Origin: an uncultured Eubacteriales bacterium
GTDB taxonomy: Bacteria > Bacillota > Clostridia > Oscillospirales > CAG-272
Assembly: GCA_934486825.1 (NCBI GenBank)
Contig: CAKSQF010000004.1
Coordinates: 58,197-122,196, forward strand
Length of the DNA: 64,000 nucleotides
Reading direction: 5' to 3'
Position 1 is the first letter of the stretch, and every line of letters starts with the position of its first letter. The position numbers were made by a program, and so were the translations under genes. This document shows positions 8,911 through 16,910 of the stretch, piece after piece. Below the pieces are notes generated by a model. It made no database searches. It was not told the origin of the DNA and worked only from the letters and a program-made list of their open reading frames with translations.

Positions 8911-8958
8911 ACACAAGATATAGTATCTTCCGTTTTTTGGAAGTACTATATCTTGTGT
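8911..8958. promoter_or_regulatory. 48-nt inverted repeat, candidate tandem NrdR boxes
   Basis: ACACAAGATATAGTA (8911-8925) is the exact reverse complement of TACTATATCTTGTGT (8944-8958); inside, CTTCC (8927-8931) pairs with GGAAG (8939-8943). Read as 16-mers, 8911-8926 and 8943-8958 match the published NrdR box pattern acaCwAtATaTwGtgt at 14 and 13 positions. The boxes are 32 nt apart start to start (16-nt gap), the three-turn phasing usual for NrdR pairs. They lie about 40 nt upstream of the -35 of nrdG. On the minus strand the repeat is followed by a T-run, so a hairpin terminator or attenuator is the alternative. The rest of the 312-nt gap between nrdG and the next gene holds only the two divergent promoters. 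Confidence 0.5.
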
Positions 8959-9013
8959 GAAGCGTCGATATCGGGCATTTCGGCGGCATGCTTTCGAAAT
9001 TACCTTTTTTCTA

Positions 9014-9042
9014 TTGACAAACCCCTGCCGAAATGATATACT
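9014..9042 (+). promoter_or_regulatory. Promoter of the TRIC channel-birA operon
   Basis: TTGACA (9014-9019), 17 nt, TATACT (9037-9042), 36 nt before the start codon. Confidence 0.85.
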
Positions 9043-9078
9043 GTTAGAGAATTTTTAATTGCTGGAGGAAGTCTCCGT

Positions 9079-9747
9079 ATGGTGGATACAGCGGTTTTTG
9101 TACTCGAATGTCTGGGCGCGATAGCATTCACGCTTTCGGGAATAATCGTATCGATCGAAAGGAGAGTCGATCCGATCGGAACCTTCGTAATATCCTTTAC
9201 CACCGCATTCGGCGGTGGTATCATACGCGATCTGCTTATAGGCATCGTGCCGCCGAGCGTGTTCTGCAACCGTTCGACACGTCTTGAGGCACTTATAGCA
9301 ATGATCGTCGGAATGATCTTCTACATTTTCGCCTTTTTCAGAAAAACGGCTCCGCTTATAATCAGGATGAAGAACGACATTACGCTCAACATCATAGACG
9401 CGGTCGGACTGTCGGTCTTCTGCATATCGGGAGTCAAAACGGCGATTGCGGCATGCGGAGGTGACAACATCCTGCTTCTGATAGTCGCGGGCAGTATAAG
9501 CGGATGCGGAGGAAGCATTCTGCGCGATATTTTCACCGACAGTATTCCGACCGTTTTCCGCAAGCATGTATACATTCTCCCTTCGATAATCGGATCGGCT
9601 GCATATGTGCTTCTCTGCACAAAAGTTCCGCAGCTTGTCGCAATGATGGCGGGTATTGCGATCATAATTACAATAAGAGTGCTCGCAATAGTATACAAGT
9701 GGAATCTTCCCATTCCGCATGAGGAAAAGGACAGATCGGCAAAATGA
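9079..9747 (+). CDS. TRIC-type cation channel family membrane protein (UPF0126/YicG)
   Basis: A 222-residue membrane protein with about seven helices. It is built from two similar halves, each with a Gly-rich loop followed by Arg-Asp: AFGGGIIRDLLIG and CGGSILRDIFT. These repeats mark the UPF0126/YicG family, related to trimeric intracellular cation channels; some bacterial members have also been linked to glycine use. A GGAGGA ribosome site precedes the ATG. The stop overlaps the birA start by 4 nt (ATGA), so both are translated from one message. The physiological substrate is not evident. Confidence 0.9.
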   Translation: MVDTAVFVLECLGAIAFTLSGIIVSIERRVDPIGTFVISFTTAFGGGIIRDLLIGIVPPSVFCNRSTRLEALIAMIVGMIFYIFAFFRKTAPLIIRMKNDITLNIIDAVGLSVFCISGVKTAIAACGGDNILLLIVAGSISGCGGSILRDIFTDSIPTVFRKHVYILPSIIGSAAYVLLCTKVPQLVAMMAGIAIIITIRVLAIVYKWNLPIPHEEKDRSAK

Positions 9748-10706
9748 CAGACAAAAAGAAAATACTTGCACTGCTCTGCGAAAACCGCAACAGCCCGGTG
9801 TCGGCGGACACTGTCGCAGAAAAGGCACATACTGTGACCGACGACGTAAAGAATGCGATCGGCTTCTTCCGCAAAAAAGGAATAATAATCGAAGAATACC
9901 CCGGTTCAAAGTATCGGATAACCGACGACGGAATATTGTCGGTCAGCGCGGAAAAATGCCGCGAAAGCAGTGGCAAAACCTTTGAATACGGCGAGATCGA
10001 TTCGACAAATCTCTGCGCGAAACGCCTGTTTGCCGATCGCGCCGCAGACCTCGGAACGCTTATAACCGCGAGGTCGCAGACCGCTGGAAGAGGTCGGCTC
10101 GGTCGGAGCTTTTATTCACCCGCAGACACCGGACTGTACATGTCTGTGATCCTCGGCGCCGATTTTTCGGGAGAAATCCCGGTCACGATGCTGTCGGCAA
10201 GCGCGGCGGTCGCCGTGTCGGTGACGCTCGAAGAGCTGTTTCCCGGACTTTCGCCCAAGATCAAGTGGGTAAACGACATATATATCGACGACAAAAAGGT
10301 GTGCGGCATATTGTGCGAGGGGATCGTCGATCCCGCGCTCCAGAGGGTCGGTGCGGTGGTCGTCGGGATCGGTGTCAACATATCGACCGCGAGTTTTCCC
10401 GACGACATTTCGAAAACGGCAGGCTCGGTCGGATCGGCGCTGATTCCGAACAGCATAGTTGCCGCCGCGATATGCGACAGGCTGATTTCTCTTGCCGCAT
10501 GCAACAACGCCGATGACGTGATCGGCGAATACCGCAAGCGGTCAATGGTGATCGGGAAAAGGATCAGATACGCCCGGTCGGGTCAACCGTTTTGTACCGG
10601 AAAAGCGATCGGCATCGACCGCTTCGGCGGACTTATTGTCAGAGAGGACCGCAGCGGAGAAATTACCGTTCTGTCAACAGGAGAAATTACATTAAGGCTC
10701 GGATAA
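9744..10706 (+). CDS. birA: Biotin--protein ligase / biotin operon repressor
   Basis: A 320-residue two-function protein. Residues 1-65 form a winged helix-turn-helix of the BirA type (NSPVSADTVAEKAHTVTDDV), and the rest is the ligase domain that makes biotinyl-AMP and biotinylates carboxylase carrier proteins. The biotin-AMP loop GRGRLGR follows TARSQTA; KIKWVNDIYIDDKKVCGIL holds the conserved catalytic Lys. The start overlaps the upstream channel gene by 4 nt and a small Cys-rich protein follows 11 nt downstream. With its HTH domain it may control biotin uptake, and bioY lies at 20237. No BirA operator was recognised. Confidence 0.93.
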   Translation: MTDKKKILALLCENRNSPVSADTVAEKAHTVTDDVKNAIGFFRKKGIIIEEYPGSKYRITDDGILSVSAEKCRESSGKTFEYGEIDSTNLCAKRLFADRAADLGTLITARSQTAGRGRLGRSFYSPADTGLYMSVILGADFSGEIPVTMLSASAAVAVSVTLEELFPGLSPKIKWVNDIYIDDKKVCGILCEGIVDPALQRVGAVVVGIGVNISTASFPDDISKTAGSVGSALIPNSIVAAAICDRLISLAACNNADDVIGEYRKRSMVIGKRIRYARSGQPFCTGKAIGIDRFGGLIVREDRSGEITVLSTGEITLRLG

Positions 10707-10717
10707 AGGAGGACCGT

Positions 10718-10915
10718 ATGAAGGACAAGATCACACCGAAGAAGATACGCCCGTCCTGCGACATATGCGAATTTTACGACTACGACGACGAGCTCGGCGA
10801 AAACGTATGCTCGGTTTCGCTTGATGAGGACGAGCTTGCCGGCTATATTGAGGGCAAGGACTGCCCTTATTTCAGATTTTACGACGAATACAAAAGCGTC
10901 AACAAACAAATCTGA
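10718..10915 (+). CDS. Small Cys-rich protein, DUF6472-like
   Basis: A 65-residue acidic protein with cysteine pattern CDICEFYDYDDE...VCSVSLDEDEL...DCPYFRFYDEY. The pattern matches a family of ~60-residue clostridial proteins that I recognise as DUF6472; four cysteines suggest a metal site. No function is known. AAGGAGG lies 5 nt before the ATG at 10718. It is the last gene of the operon with birA and ends 25 nt before a strong hairpin. Confidence 0.75.
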   Translation: MKDKITPKKIRPSCDICEFYDYDDELGENVCSVSLDEDELAGYIEGKDCPYFRFYDEYKSVNKQI

Positions 10916-10940
10916 TGCTTTATCCGCAAAATATAAAACC

Positions 10941-10968
10941 GTCCCGACAGACATTTGTCTGTCGGGAC
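10941..10968. terminator. Hairpin between convergent genes
   Basis: GTCCCGACAGACA (10941-10953) pairs with TGTCTGTCGGGAC (10956-10968). On the minus strand it is followed by GGTTTTATATTTT, so it best terminates the leftward lipoprotein gene, and it probably ends the rightward operon too. Confidence 0.75.
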
Positions 10969-10998
10969 GATCTGATTCAATAAGCGTTGCCGCTCTGA

Positions 10999-11733
10999 TT
11001 ATTCAGCCTTGAATGTTACATCCCAGAACTGTGCTTCAACAACCTTTGTGGCAATACCGAAGTATATGCCGTAGCCTTCAAGGTTTATATCCCATGTGCC
11101 GATGAATGTATCGTTGAGGTAACCTTCAACGGTATTTGCTGCGGTATCGAGGATAACAGTCAGCTTGACTTCGTCGCCTGCTGTAAGACCTGCACCCGAA
11201 ACGTCCTTTGTTTCCCATACGTTGCCCCACTTACCGGGGTTGGTGCAGTATGCCATGTAGTTGTTGGAAAGTATCATCTGATACCAGTCGAAGTCCTCAC
11301 GGAGTTCTCCGTCGCCGTCAACATCCTTGCCGCAGAAGAGAATACCCTTCTCTTTTCCTACTGCCCAGATGTACTTAACGGAAACTGTGTACTTTGTCTT
11401 GCCCTCTTCGATCGCTCCTACGGGAAGAATCGAGAAGTCGTTGCCTTCGGGTCTGTTGTAAGAGGTGTAAACGCCGTTTTCGTCAACATCCCAGAAGCCG
11501 CCCCATACGGGTTCAACGTCCTTGGGCCATTCTGCCTTTGCGGTGGTTGTGCCGCCTGCGGCAGTGGTTACCGCCGGAGCGGTTGTTACGTTAGCCTTTG
11601 TGGTGGTCTTGGGTCCTGCTGTTGTAGCACCCGCAACTGTGGTGGTTGTCACGCTGTCGCCGCCGCATGCTGCCATCGAAAGAGCAACTGCCGCAACAAG
11701 AAGCGCGGAAACTATGATTTTAGTCAGTTTCAT
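10999..11733 (-). CDS. Thr-rich lipoprotein with beta-sandwich domain, paralogue 1
   Basis: This 244-residue protein has a lipoprotein signal ending LSMAAC (Cys23), then a low-complexity Thr/Ala linker (about 28-68) and a globular domain of about 175 residues. The domain is rich in aromatic and acidic residues (WGGFWDVDENGVYTSYNRPE; DVDGDGELREDFDWYQM; LEGYGIYFGIATKVVEAQFWDV) and looks like a concanavalin-type beta-sandwich that might bind sugar or Ca2+ (DVDGDGE). No family was recognised with certainty. A close paralogue lies at 12587-13321, on the other side of yfbR. It has its own promoter and a terminator downstream. Confidence 0.8.
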   Translation of the reverse strand: MKLTKIIVSALLVAAVALSMAACGGDSVTTTTVAGATTAGPKTTTKANVTTAPAVTTAAGGTTTAKAEWPKDVEPVWGGFWDVDENGVYTSYNRPEGNDFSILPVGAIEEGKTKYTVSVKYIWAVGKEKGILFCGKDVDGDGELREDFDWYQMILSNNYMAYCTNPGKWGNVWETKDVSGAGLTAGDEVKLTVILDTAANTVEGYLNDTFIGTWDINLEGYGIYFGIATKVVEAQFWDVTFKAE

Positions 11734-11803
11734 AAAATTCTCCTTTTAATATTTTTTTAATTTTTCGTTCGGCAGCTCACGGGAACTGCCGCGATTTGAC
11801 GCT

Positions 11804-11832
11804 ATTATACATCAAAAAGTCCAAATTGTCAA
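11804..11832 (-). promoter_or_regulatory. Promoter of lipoprotein paralogue 1
   Basis: Minus strand TTGACA (11832-11827), 17 nt, TATAAT (11809-11804). The leader holds a small stem GGCAG...CTGCC (11771-11790). Confidence 0.85.
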
Positions 11833-11884
11833 GTATCGCAACGGATTTTTTCATCATTTAAGACAAAGTTAACAATTTCCCGAT

Positions 11885-12463
11885 TCAGAGATGCAGTTTA
11901 TCGACGGTTGCGCCGAAGGGCGGGACAAATTCCTTCAGGAAAATATCAAGCTCCTCACAACCCATTCCGGTCATCGATTCGTACAGTGTTTCCTTTGCAT
12001 CCGAGAAATCGGCGTTGCCGCATTTCAGCTCTTCGACACATTTAAGATATGCGCAAAGCTTATCGGCAGCCTTGACCAGCTTATGTATCTGCGCATCCGC
12101 GGTATCGAGCAGCTTTGCGTATTCCCCCGACAGATCGTCGGGCAGACCCGAGATCAGCGTCTCGACCGCTTTTTTCTCTATCTTCCGATAGCTTTCGCGT
12201 ATCTCCGGGTCAAAATACTTGACCGGAGTCGGAAGATCACCGGTATACACCTCTGTCGCGTCATGATAGAGCGCACAGACGGCGACCGCATTTGCGTCAT
12301 AGCTTTTTCCGAGTCTGCGGTTACCTATAAGCGCCAGCGCGTGGGCAATCATCGCGGTCTGTGCCGAATGTTCGGCGAGGTTCTCCTCCTTCACATTCCG
12401 CATAAGCCCCCATCTGCGTATATACTGTTGTCTGAACACAAGAGCAAAAAATCCGTTTTTCAT
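11885..12463 (-). CDS. YfbR-like 5'-deoxynucleotidase, HD domain
   Basis: A 192-residue HD-domain phosphohydrolase. Metal ligands are visible as His32 in EENLAEHSAQTAMIAHAL, the His-Asp pair 67-68 in LYHDATEVYTGDLPTPVK, and a distal Asp in AADKLCAYLKCVEEL. The pattern EVYTGDLPTPVK is typical of YfbR, which removes phosphate from deoxynucleoside 5'-monophosphates in the cytosol and helps set dNTP balance. It sits between two paralogous lipoprotein genes but has its own promoter (12554-12582). Function as a deoxynucleotidase is family knowledge; specificity is not visible. Confidence 0.85.
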   Translation of the reverse strand: MKNGFFALVFRQQYIRRWGLMRNVKEENLAEHSAQTAMIAHALALIGNRRLGKSYDANAVAVCALYHDATEVYTGDLPTPVKYFDPEIRESYRKIEKKAVETLISGLPDDLSGEYAKLLDTADAQIHKLVKAADKLCAYLKCVEELKCGNADFSDAKETLYESMTGMGCEELDIFLKEFVPPFGATVDKLHL

Positions 12464-12553
12464 ACCGGCAACACATCCTCACAATAGCATTTATTCATGA
12501 TCTGCGGGGTTTCGGACAACACATGTCTGCAATCATTCCGCGGTCACAAATCG

Positions 12554-12582
12554 ATTTTACCACTGCTTCGGTCTGTTGTCAA
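12554..12582 (-). promoter_or_regulatory. Promoter of the yfbR-like gene
   Basis: Minus strand TTGACA (12582-12577), 17 nt, TAAAAT (12559-12554), starting 5 nt after the upstream lipoprotein stop. Confidence 0.8.
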
Positions 12583-12586
12583 TAGC

Positions 12587-13321
12587 TTATTCCGCCTCGA
12601 CCTTAATATCCCAGTACTGAGATTCAACAACCTTTGTGGCAATACCGAAGTATATGCCGTAGCCCTCAAGGTTTATATCCCACTTTCCGATAAAGGTATC
12701 GTTGATATAGCCCTCAAGCACACCTGTCGCCGTGTCAAGAATAATCTTCACGCGTGCTTCGTCGCCGTTCTTGAGACCGACTGCCGAAGGATCGCGCGTA
12801 TCCCACACGTTGCCCCACTTGCCGGGGTTATTGCAGTATGCCATTGAGCCGTTTGCGAGTACCATCTGATACCAGTCGAAGTCCTCACGGAGTTCACCGT
12901 CGCCGTCAACATCCTTACCGGCAAAGAGAATGCCCTTTTCGCCGTTGTTTTCCCACAGATAGGTGACCGAAACGGTATATCTGGTCTTGCCCTCTTCCAT
13001 CTGTCCTATCGGAAGGATTGCAAAGTCGTTGCCCTCGGGTCTGTTGTAAGAGGTGTAAACGCCGTTCTCGTCAACATCCCAGAAGCCGCCCCATACAACA
13101 TCAATGTCCCTGCTTCCGCCTGCCTCTGTGGTCGTTACTCCGCCTGCGGCAGTGGTTACCGCCGGAGCGGTCGTTACATTTGCCTTGGTGGTCGTTTTGG
13201 ACCCCGCCGTCGTGGCACCCGCGACCGTCGTTGTCGTTACGCTGTCGCCGCCGCATGCCGCCATCGAAAGAGCAACTGCCGCAACGAGAAGTGCGGAAAC
13301 TATGATTTTAGTCATTTTCAT
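12587..13321 (-). CDS. Thr-rich lipoprotein with beta-sandwich domain, paralogue 2
   Basis: The second 244-residue copy of the lipoprotein at 10999-11733. Signal peptide and linker are almost identical (only a few substitutions in the first 65 residues), and the globular domain is similar throughout, including DVDENGVYTSYNRPEGNDF and DVDGDGELREDFDWYQM. The linker/domain junction differs most (VTTTEAGGSRDIDVV against TTAKAEWPKDVEPV). Equal length and collinearity point to a recent duplication, with yfbR left between the copies. Own promoter; a GGAGGG ribosome site precedes the ATG. Confidence 0.8.
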   Translation of the reverse strand: MKMTKIIVSALLVAAVALSMAACGGDSVTTTTVAGATTAGSKTTTKANVTTAPAVTTAAGGVTTTEAGGSRDIDVVWGGFWDVDENGVYTSYNRPEGNDFAILPIGQMEEGKTRYTVSVTYLWENNGEKGILFAGKDVDGDGELREDFDWYQMVLANGSMAYCNNPGKWGNVWDTRDPSAVGLKNGDEARVKIILDTATGVLEGYINDTFIGKWDINLEGYGIYFGIATKVVESQYWDIKVEAE

Positions 13322-13382
13322 AAAAAGCCCTCCTTTCTCATCTTATTCGGTATCCATACATCAGCTACCGTTATTTATGGTA

Positions 13383-13411
13383 ATTATATAACAAATAGCT
13401 CAAAATGTCAA
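13383..13411 (-). promoter_or_regulatory. Promoter of lipoprotein paralogue 2
   Basis: Minus strand TTGACA (13411-13406), 17 nt, TATAAT (13388-13383). Confidence 0.85.
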
Positions 13412-13485
13412 TGCAGAAACAGGACCAGATAAGGCAAATTACACACATCGGTTAACATCTGTCGGCTTTTTGTATCAAAAAGAGA

Positions 13486-13514
13486 TTGACAAGCCGTGCG
13501 ATTTATGATAAAAT
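13486..13514 (+). promoter_or_regulatory. Promoter of thyX
   Basis: TTGACA (13486-13491), 17 nt, TAAAAT (13509-13514), followed by GGAGG and the ATG at 13558. Confidence 0.85.
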
Positions 13515-13557
13515 CAACGTATGACAGTCGTCAGAAGTATCACGGAGGCATTTTATT

Positions 13558-14316
13558 ATGAAGGTAGAACTGATTACTTACACACCCGACGCCGACAAGC
13601 TTGTCGCCGCCGCCGCAAAACTTTGCTATGCAAAAAGCGACATTGACACGCTCATGGACAAGCTGACGCCCGAAAGGGTCGAGAGCTTTCTGAAGCTTCT
13701 CGGTGATCTCGGACACGAATCGCCGATTGAACATGCATCCTTTACCTTCGGGATCGAGGGAGTGTCGAGAACGCTTCTTGCCCAGCTCACAAGACACAGG
13801 ATTGCATCCTTTTCGGTTCAGAGCCAGCGATATGTTGACAAGAGCGGATTTGAATACATCACCCCGCCCGAGATAGCGGCAATTCCCGAAGCAAAAGCGA
13901 TTTACGAAGAAACAATGGCAAACGACGCAAAAGCATACGACCGTCTGCGTGAGATACTTATAAAAAAGCACACCGAAACCTTTATCTCGGACGGAATGAC
14001 GACTGAGGCCGCAAAAAAGGCGGCGGAGAAAAAGGCAAACGAGGACGCACGTTTTGTTCTGCCGAACTCATGCGACACGAGGATAATCATGACTATGAAC
14101 ACCCGCTCGCTCTACAACTTTTTCAGACTGCGCTGCTGCAACCGTGCGCAGTGGGAGATACGCGAGCTTGCGACCGAAATGCTCCGTCTGTGCAGGTCGG
14201 CGGCTCCCCTGCTCTTTGCGGGTGCGGGACCTGCCTGTTACAGGGGTGCCTGCTCGGAGGGCGGCATGAGCTGCGGAAAAGCAAAGGAAGTCCGCGAGCG
14301 TTTCGGAAATCTCTGA
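13558..14316 (+). CDS. thyX: FAD-dependent thymidylate synthase
   Basis: A 252-residue flavoenzyme that methylates dUMP to dTMP using methylene-tetrahydrofolate and NAD(P)H. The ThyX signature RHRIASFSVQSQRY is present after the ESPIEHASFTFGIEGVSR region, and the C-terminal part LYNFFRLRCCNRAQWEIR holds the substrate-binding arginines. Length is normal. It is a single-gene unit with its own promoter and a perfect hairpin terminator at 14325. Together with the nrdDG operon and the YfbR-like nucleotidase it forms a loose deoxynucleotide supply region. Confidence 0.95.
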   Translation: MKVELITYTPDADKLVAAAAKLCYAKSDIDTLMDKLTPERVESFLKLLGDLGHESPIEHASFTFGIEGVSRTLLAQLTRHRIASFSVQSQRYVDKSGFEYITPPEIAAIPEAKAIYEETMANDAKAYDRLREILIKKHTETFISDGMTTEAAKKAAEKKANEDARFVLPNSCDTRIIMTMNTRSLYNFFRLRCCNRAQWEIRELATEMLRLCRSAAPLLFAGAGPACYRGACSEGGMSCGKAKEVRERFGNL

Positions 14317-14324
14317 AAAGATAT

Positions 14325-14363
14325 AAAAGCGATTTTACCGTGTTAAACGGTAAAATCGCTTTT
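14325..14363. terminator. Bidirectional terminator, thyX / CotH gene
   Basis: AAAAGCGATTTTACCG (14325-14340) pairs with CGGTAAAATCGCTTTT (14348-14363), with T-runs on both strands. Confidence 0.9.
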
Positions 14364-14367
14364 TATT

Positions 14368-16902
14368 TTATTCATTCCGTTTTTTATTTACGATCACCAC
14401 TGCAATGACTGTCACCGCGCCGACTGCGCAGGCGGCGAGCAGTATTGTGATTATCGGCTTCACCGGGCTCTTTTCGGAAGGTCCGGACCCATCTGCCGTT
14501 ACCGCGGCGGTAGTGATCGGTGTCACCGGTCCCCAGCCTCCGCCGGTCCTGCCGGTGCTCCCGCCTTCGGAGGTGGTCGGCTTTTTATCTGTGGTCGTTG
14601 CCGCAGGCGTTGTCGTTCCGGGCGATGTTGTTGTAACCGGCAGGCTCGTTATCGGCTTTTCGCTTGTCGTCTGCGGAAGCGTGGTCGTCGGCTTCTCACT
14701 TGTCGTTGTTGTTGTTGTCGTTGACGGAGGAGGCGTCGTCGTCACCGGAGGCTTTGTCTCGGTTTTCGGTGGCTCGATCTTCGGCGTTGTATGGTCGGGG
14801 AAAAGCTCGTTTCTCGTCCACTTACGGAAAAACGAAACATCCGACGTGACGGTATACTCGGTTCCCGCCGCATAAACGGTCTCGCCGCTTACCGTCCAGC
14901 CGCGACAGGTATAGCCGTCTTCCTTCACCCCGGTCGCGGGCAGTTTTATTTTACTTCCCTTTGCGACCTTGAGCGTTCCGTTATCCCTGAACCTGACCAC
15001 GCACTCGTTTTCGTTCCTTGCGGTTATACCGCGTGCTCTGAGCGACAGGTATCCCTCTTTATAAAAATCGTTATTATGGTTCTTACATGCGAAATAGATC
15101 ACATTTATTCCGCTTTCGCTCTTGTCAAACGCATCCGACGGTATTGTCACCCTTGCGGGACTGTCCATTTTAAGTTTTGTCGTCGTGACAAGCTTTCCGT
15201 TTACAAACACTTCGACATTTCTGTGCGACGTATGTTTTGTGAATATTTCTATGACGATATCCTTTTTGCCGTTCAGATCGTAAATATAATCGGCGGGATA
15301 TTCCGACACCGTCAGATTATCCTTTTCTACGGCTGACGAATCGGCATATGTGATTTCTGCCGTCAGCTTTTCCGACTGAGAAAGTCCGACATTTTCTATA
15401 TTCGGGTCGCGGAGCGAGAACTGTTTATCAAGCCAGTCTATTCTGCTGAACATCCATGTTCTGAATATTCCGTACTCGGTATCGAAATCGGTAGGACTTT
15501 TCCATTTCATATACCAGTTTTTCGGCATGCCGTATTTTGCGCTGTCACGCTCGGTTTCGCTCTTTATATATTTATAATAGGACGGCATCACGTCCATCAT
15601 TTCATCAACGAGCGGTCTTATCTCAAACCAGCGGTCAGCCGCACGCGCCACATAATACGGGTCGCCGCAAAGCTCCTTCCACCAGTCGGCTCTTCCGCCC
15701 ATGTAGAACCACTTGTCATACGGATACCAGTCCTCTTTCAGAGTGACCTGATTGGCGCTTGCTCCGTCAAAGTCCCAGCATGGTCCGAAATATATCTTTC
15801 CGTTATCTATATAAAGGAAGATCGACAGCCATCCGAACTCGATGTTCTTGAACAGATTGAAGACAAGGAAGTAATCGATCAGCGAATCGACATCGCAAAG
15901 CTCGCTGTAATGCCGTCCGTCCTTTGTACAGAAATCGGGCGAATAGATTGCCTCTTCGAAGTCGTTCAGCAGATTCACGACATAATTATACATTTCCGTA
16001 TTGGTGTTCAGCGCCTTCGGATTGTCAAGCTGAATCGGTTTCTTATGCGAGGTTTTGAACTTTGTCGTATCCCCGTCCATCCGCTCATCGTATTCGATAA
16101 GATAGCCCGAGGTTATATCAAAATCCGAGGTATCGTAATAATCGGATATCTTATAGCTTCCGAAGTAGCCGGAGGTGATCCACGAGAGATCGTTCGTCAT
16201 ATCCTCCTCAAGCTTTTCGGACGCCGTCTTATCAAGCGAATTTGCCTTCGATATTGCTTTGGCAACATCCTCGGCGCGATCCTCCCAGTCGGGGATATCG
16301 ACGCGTCCGCTTGCTATTCGCACGTTTTCGCAAAGAGTATATATTCCGCGGTATTCGCCGTTGAGGTAGAGCACGACCCATCTCGACTGGGTATAGGTAA
16401 GTCCCATTCTTCCCGAAAGGTCATAGGTGAGCTTATTTCTCATGTTCGTGACATCGAAAAAGTTCGCGATAAGCACCCAGTGCTTGCTCTTTCCCATTCC
16501 GAGAAGGTTCGCCTTTTTATCAAGCTTGATCTTATACGAATATTTTCCCGACGCTTGGACATCGCCCCTTCCGAAGGTCGAATTGCCGCGGCAGCGGATC
16601 TTCATTTTTCCGCCGTCTTCGGTTGCGCACGGATTATCGTAACCCTTAAAGCTTTCGGGAACGGTCATCCGCATTCTGCCCGTTTTATAATAATCCTTGG
16701 AAGTCACGGTCTGACCGTCATCGGTTGTAAGATAGATGGCGGGAAGTTCTTCGTCGGTCGGCGTTGACGTTGACGAACTGCTCTCCGATCTGTTACGGTT
16801 ATCGGTCAGTGCGGTTACGAATCCGGAAGCAATCGGGACGATGGTTGCGACCGCAATAATTACCGCGGCAAGGCAGACAAGTCTGCGTTTCGATGCTGTC
16901 AT
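14368..16902 (-). CDS. CotH-family surface protein with repeat domain and membrane anchor (copy 1)
   Basis: An 844-residue protein. Residues 1-45 hold an uncleaved-looking membrane signal, then a Ser/Thr linker. The CotH kinase-like domain follows: ELPAIYLTTDDG, IRCRGNST, KYSYKIKLDKKANLLGM, SKHWVLIANFFDVTNMRNKL, CENVRIASGRVDIPDW and GPCWDFDG. After it come a beta domain, one Listeria-Bacteroides-type repeat (YTCRGWTVSGETVYAAGTEY), a long Thr/Pro/Ser linker and a C-terminal membrane helix with a KKRNE tail. The catalytic part is therefore predicted outside the cell. CotH proteins are atypical protein kinases known from spore coats and other bacterial surfaces. ATG at 16902 has GGAGGGAA before it. 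It lies 8 nt after copy 2, in one operon. Confidence 0.88.
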   Translation of the reverse strand: MTASKRRLVCLAAVIIAVATIVPIASGFVTALTDNRNRSESSSSTSTPTDEELPAIYLTTDDGQTVTSKDYYKTGRMRMTVPESFKGYDNPCATEDGGKMKIRCRGNSTFGRGDVQASGKYSYKIKLDKKANLLGMGKSKHWVLIANFFDVTNMRNKLTYDLSGRMGLTYTQSRWVVLYLNGEYRGIYTLCENVRIASGRVDIPDWEDRAEDVAKAISKANSLDKTASEKLEEDMTNDLSWITSGYFGSYKISDYYDTSDFDITSGYLIEYDERMDGDTTKFKTSHKKPIQLDNPKALNTNTEMYNYVVNLLNDFEEAIYSPDFCTKDGRHYSELCDVDSLIDYFLVFNLFKNIEFGWLSIFLYIDNGKIYFGPCWDFDGASANQVTLKEDWYPYDKWFYMGGRADWWKELCGDPYYVARAADRWFEIRPLVDEMMDVMPSYYKYIKSETERDSAKYGMPKNWYMKWKSPTDFDTEYGIFRTWMFSRIDWLDKQFSLRDPNIENVGLSQSEKLTAEITYADSSAVEKDNLTVSEYPADYIYDLNGKKDIVIEIFTKHTSHRNVEVFVNGKLVTTTKLKMDSPARVTIPSDAFDKSESGINVIYFACKNHNNDFYKEGYLSLRARGITARNENECVVRFRDNGTLKVAKGSKIKLPATGVKEDGYTCRGWTVSGETVYAAGTEYTVTSDVSFFRKWTRNELFPDHTTPKIEPPKTETKPPVTTTPPPSTTTTTTTSEKPTTTLPQTTSEKPITSLPVTTTSPGTTTPAATTTDKKPTTSEGGSTGRTGGGWGPVTPITTAAVTADGSGPSEKSPVKPIITILLAACAVGAVTVIAVVIVNKKRNE
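16271..16365. repeat. 95-nt direct repeat, copy 1 (within CotH genes)
   Basis: These 95 nt are identical to 18613-18707. Both encode the CENVRIASGRVDIPDWEDRAED region of the CotH domain, whereas flanking sequence differs by many synonymous changes. This suggests gene conversion or a recent duplication. Confidence 0.9.
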
Positions 16903-16910
16903 TTTCCCTC

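Noticed and set aside
8911..8958. The inverted repeat as a simple terminator.
   Set aside because: Both neighbouring genes diverge from this site, so nothing transcribed toward it needs ending, and the match to NrdR boxes with correct phasing is better. Kept as an alternative in the entry.
15910..16767. Long rightward frames opposite the CotH genes.
   Set aside because: The CotH frames have signal peptides, conserved domains and promoters; the opposite frames are composition artefacts, and the same is true for frames opposite 18147-18728.
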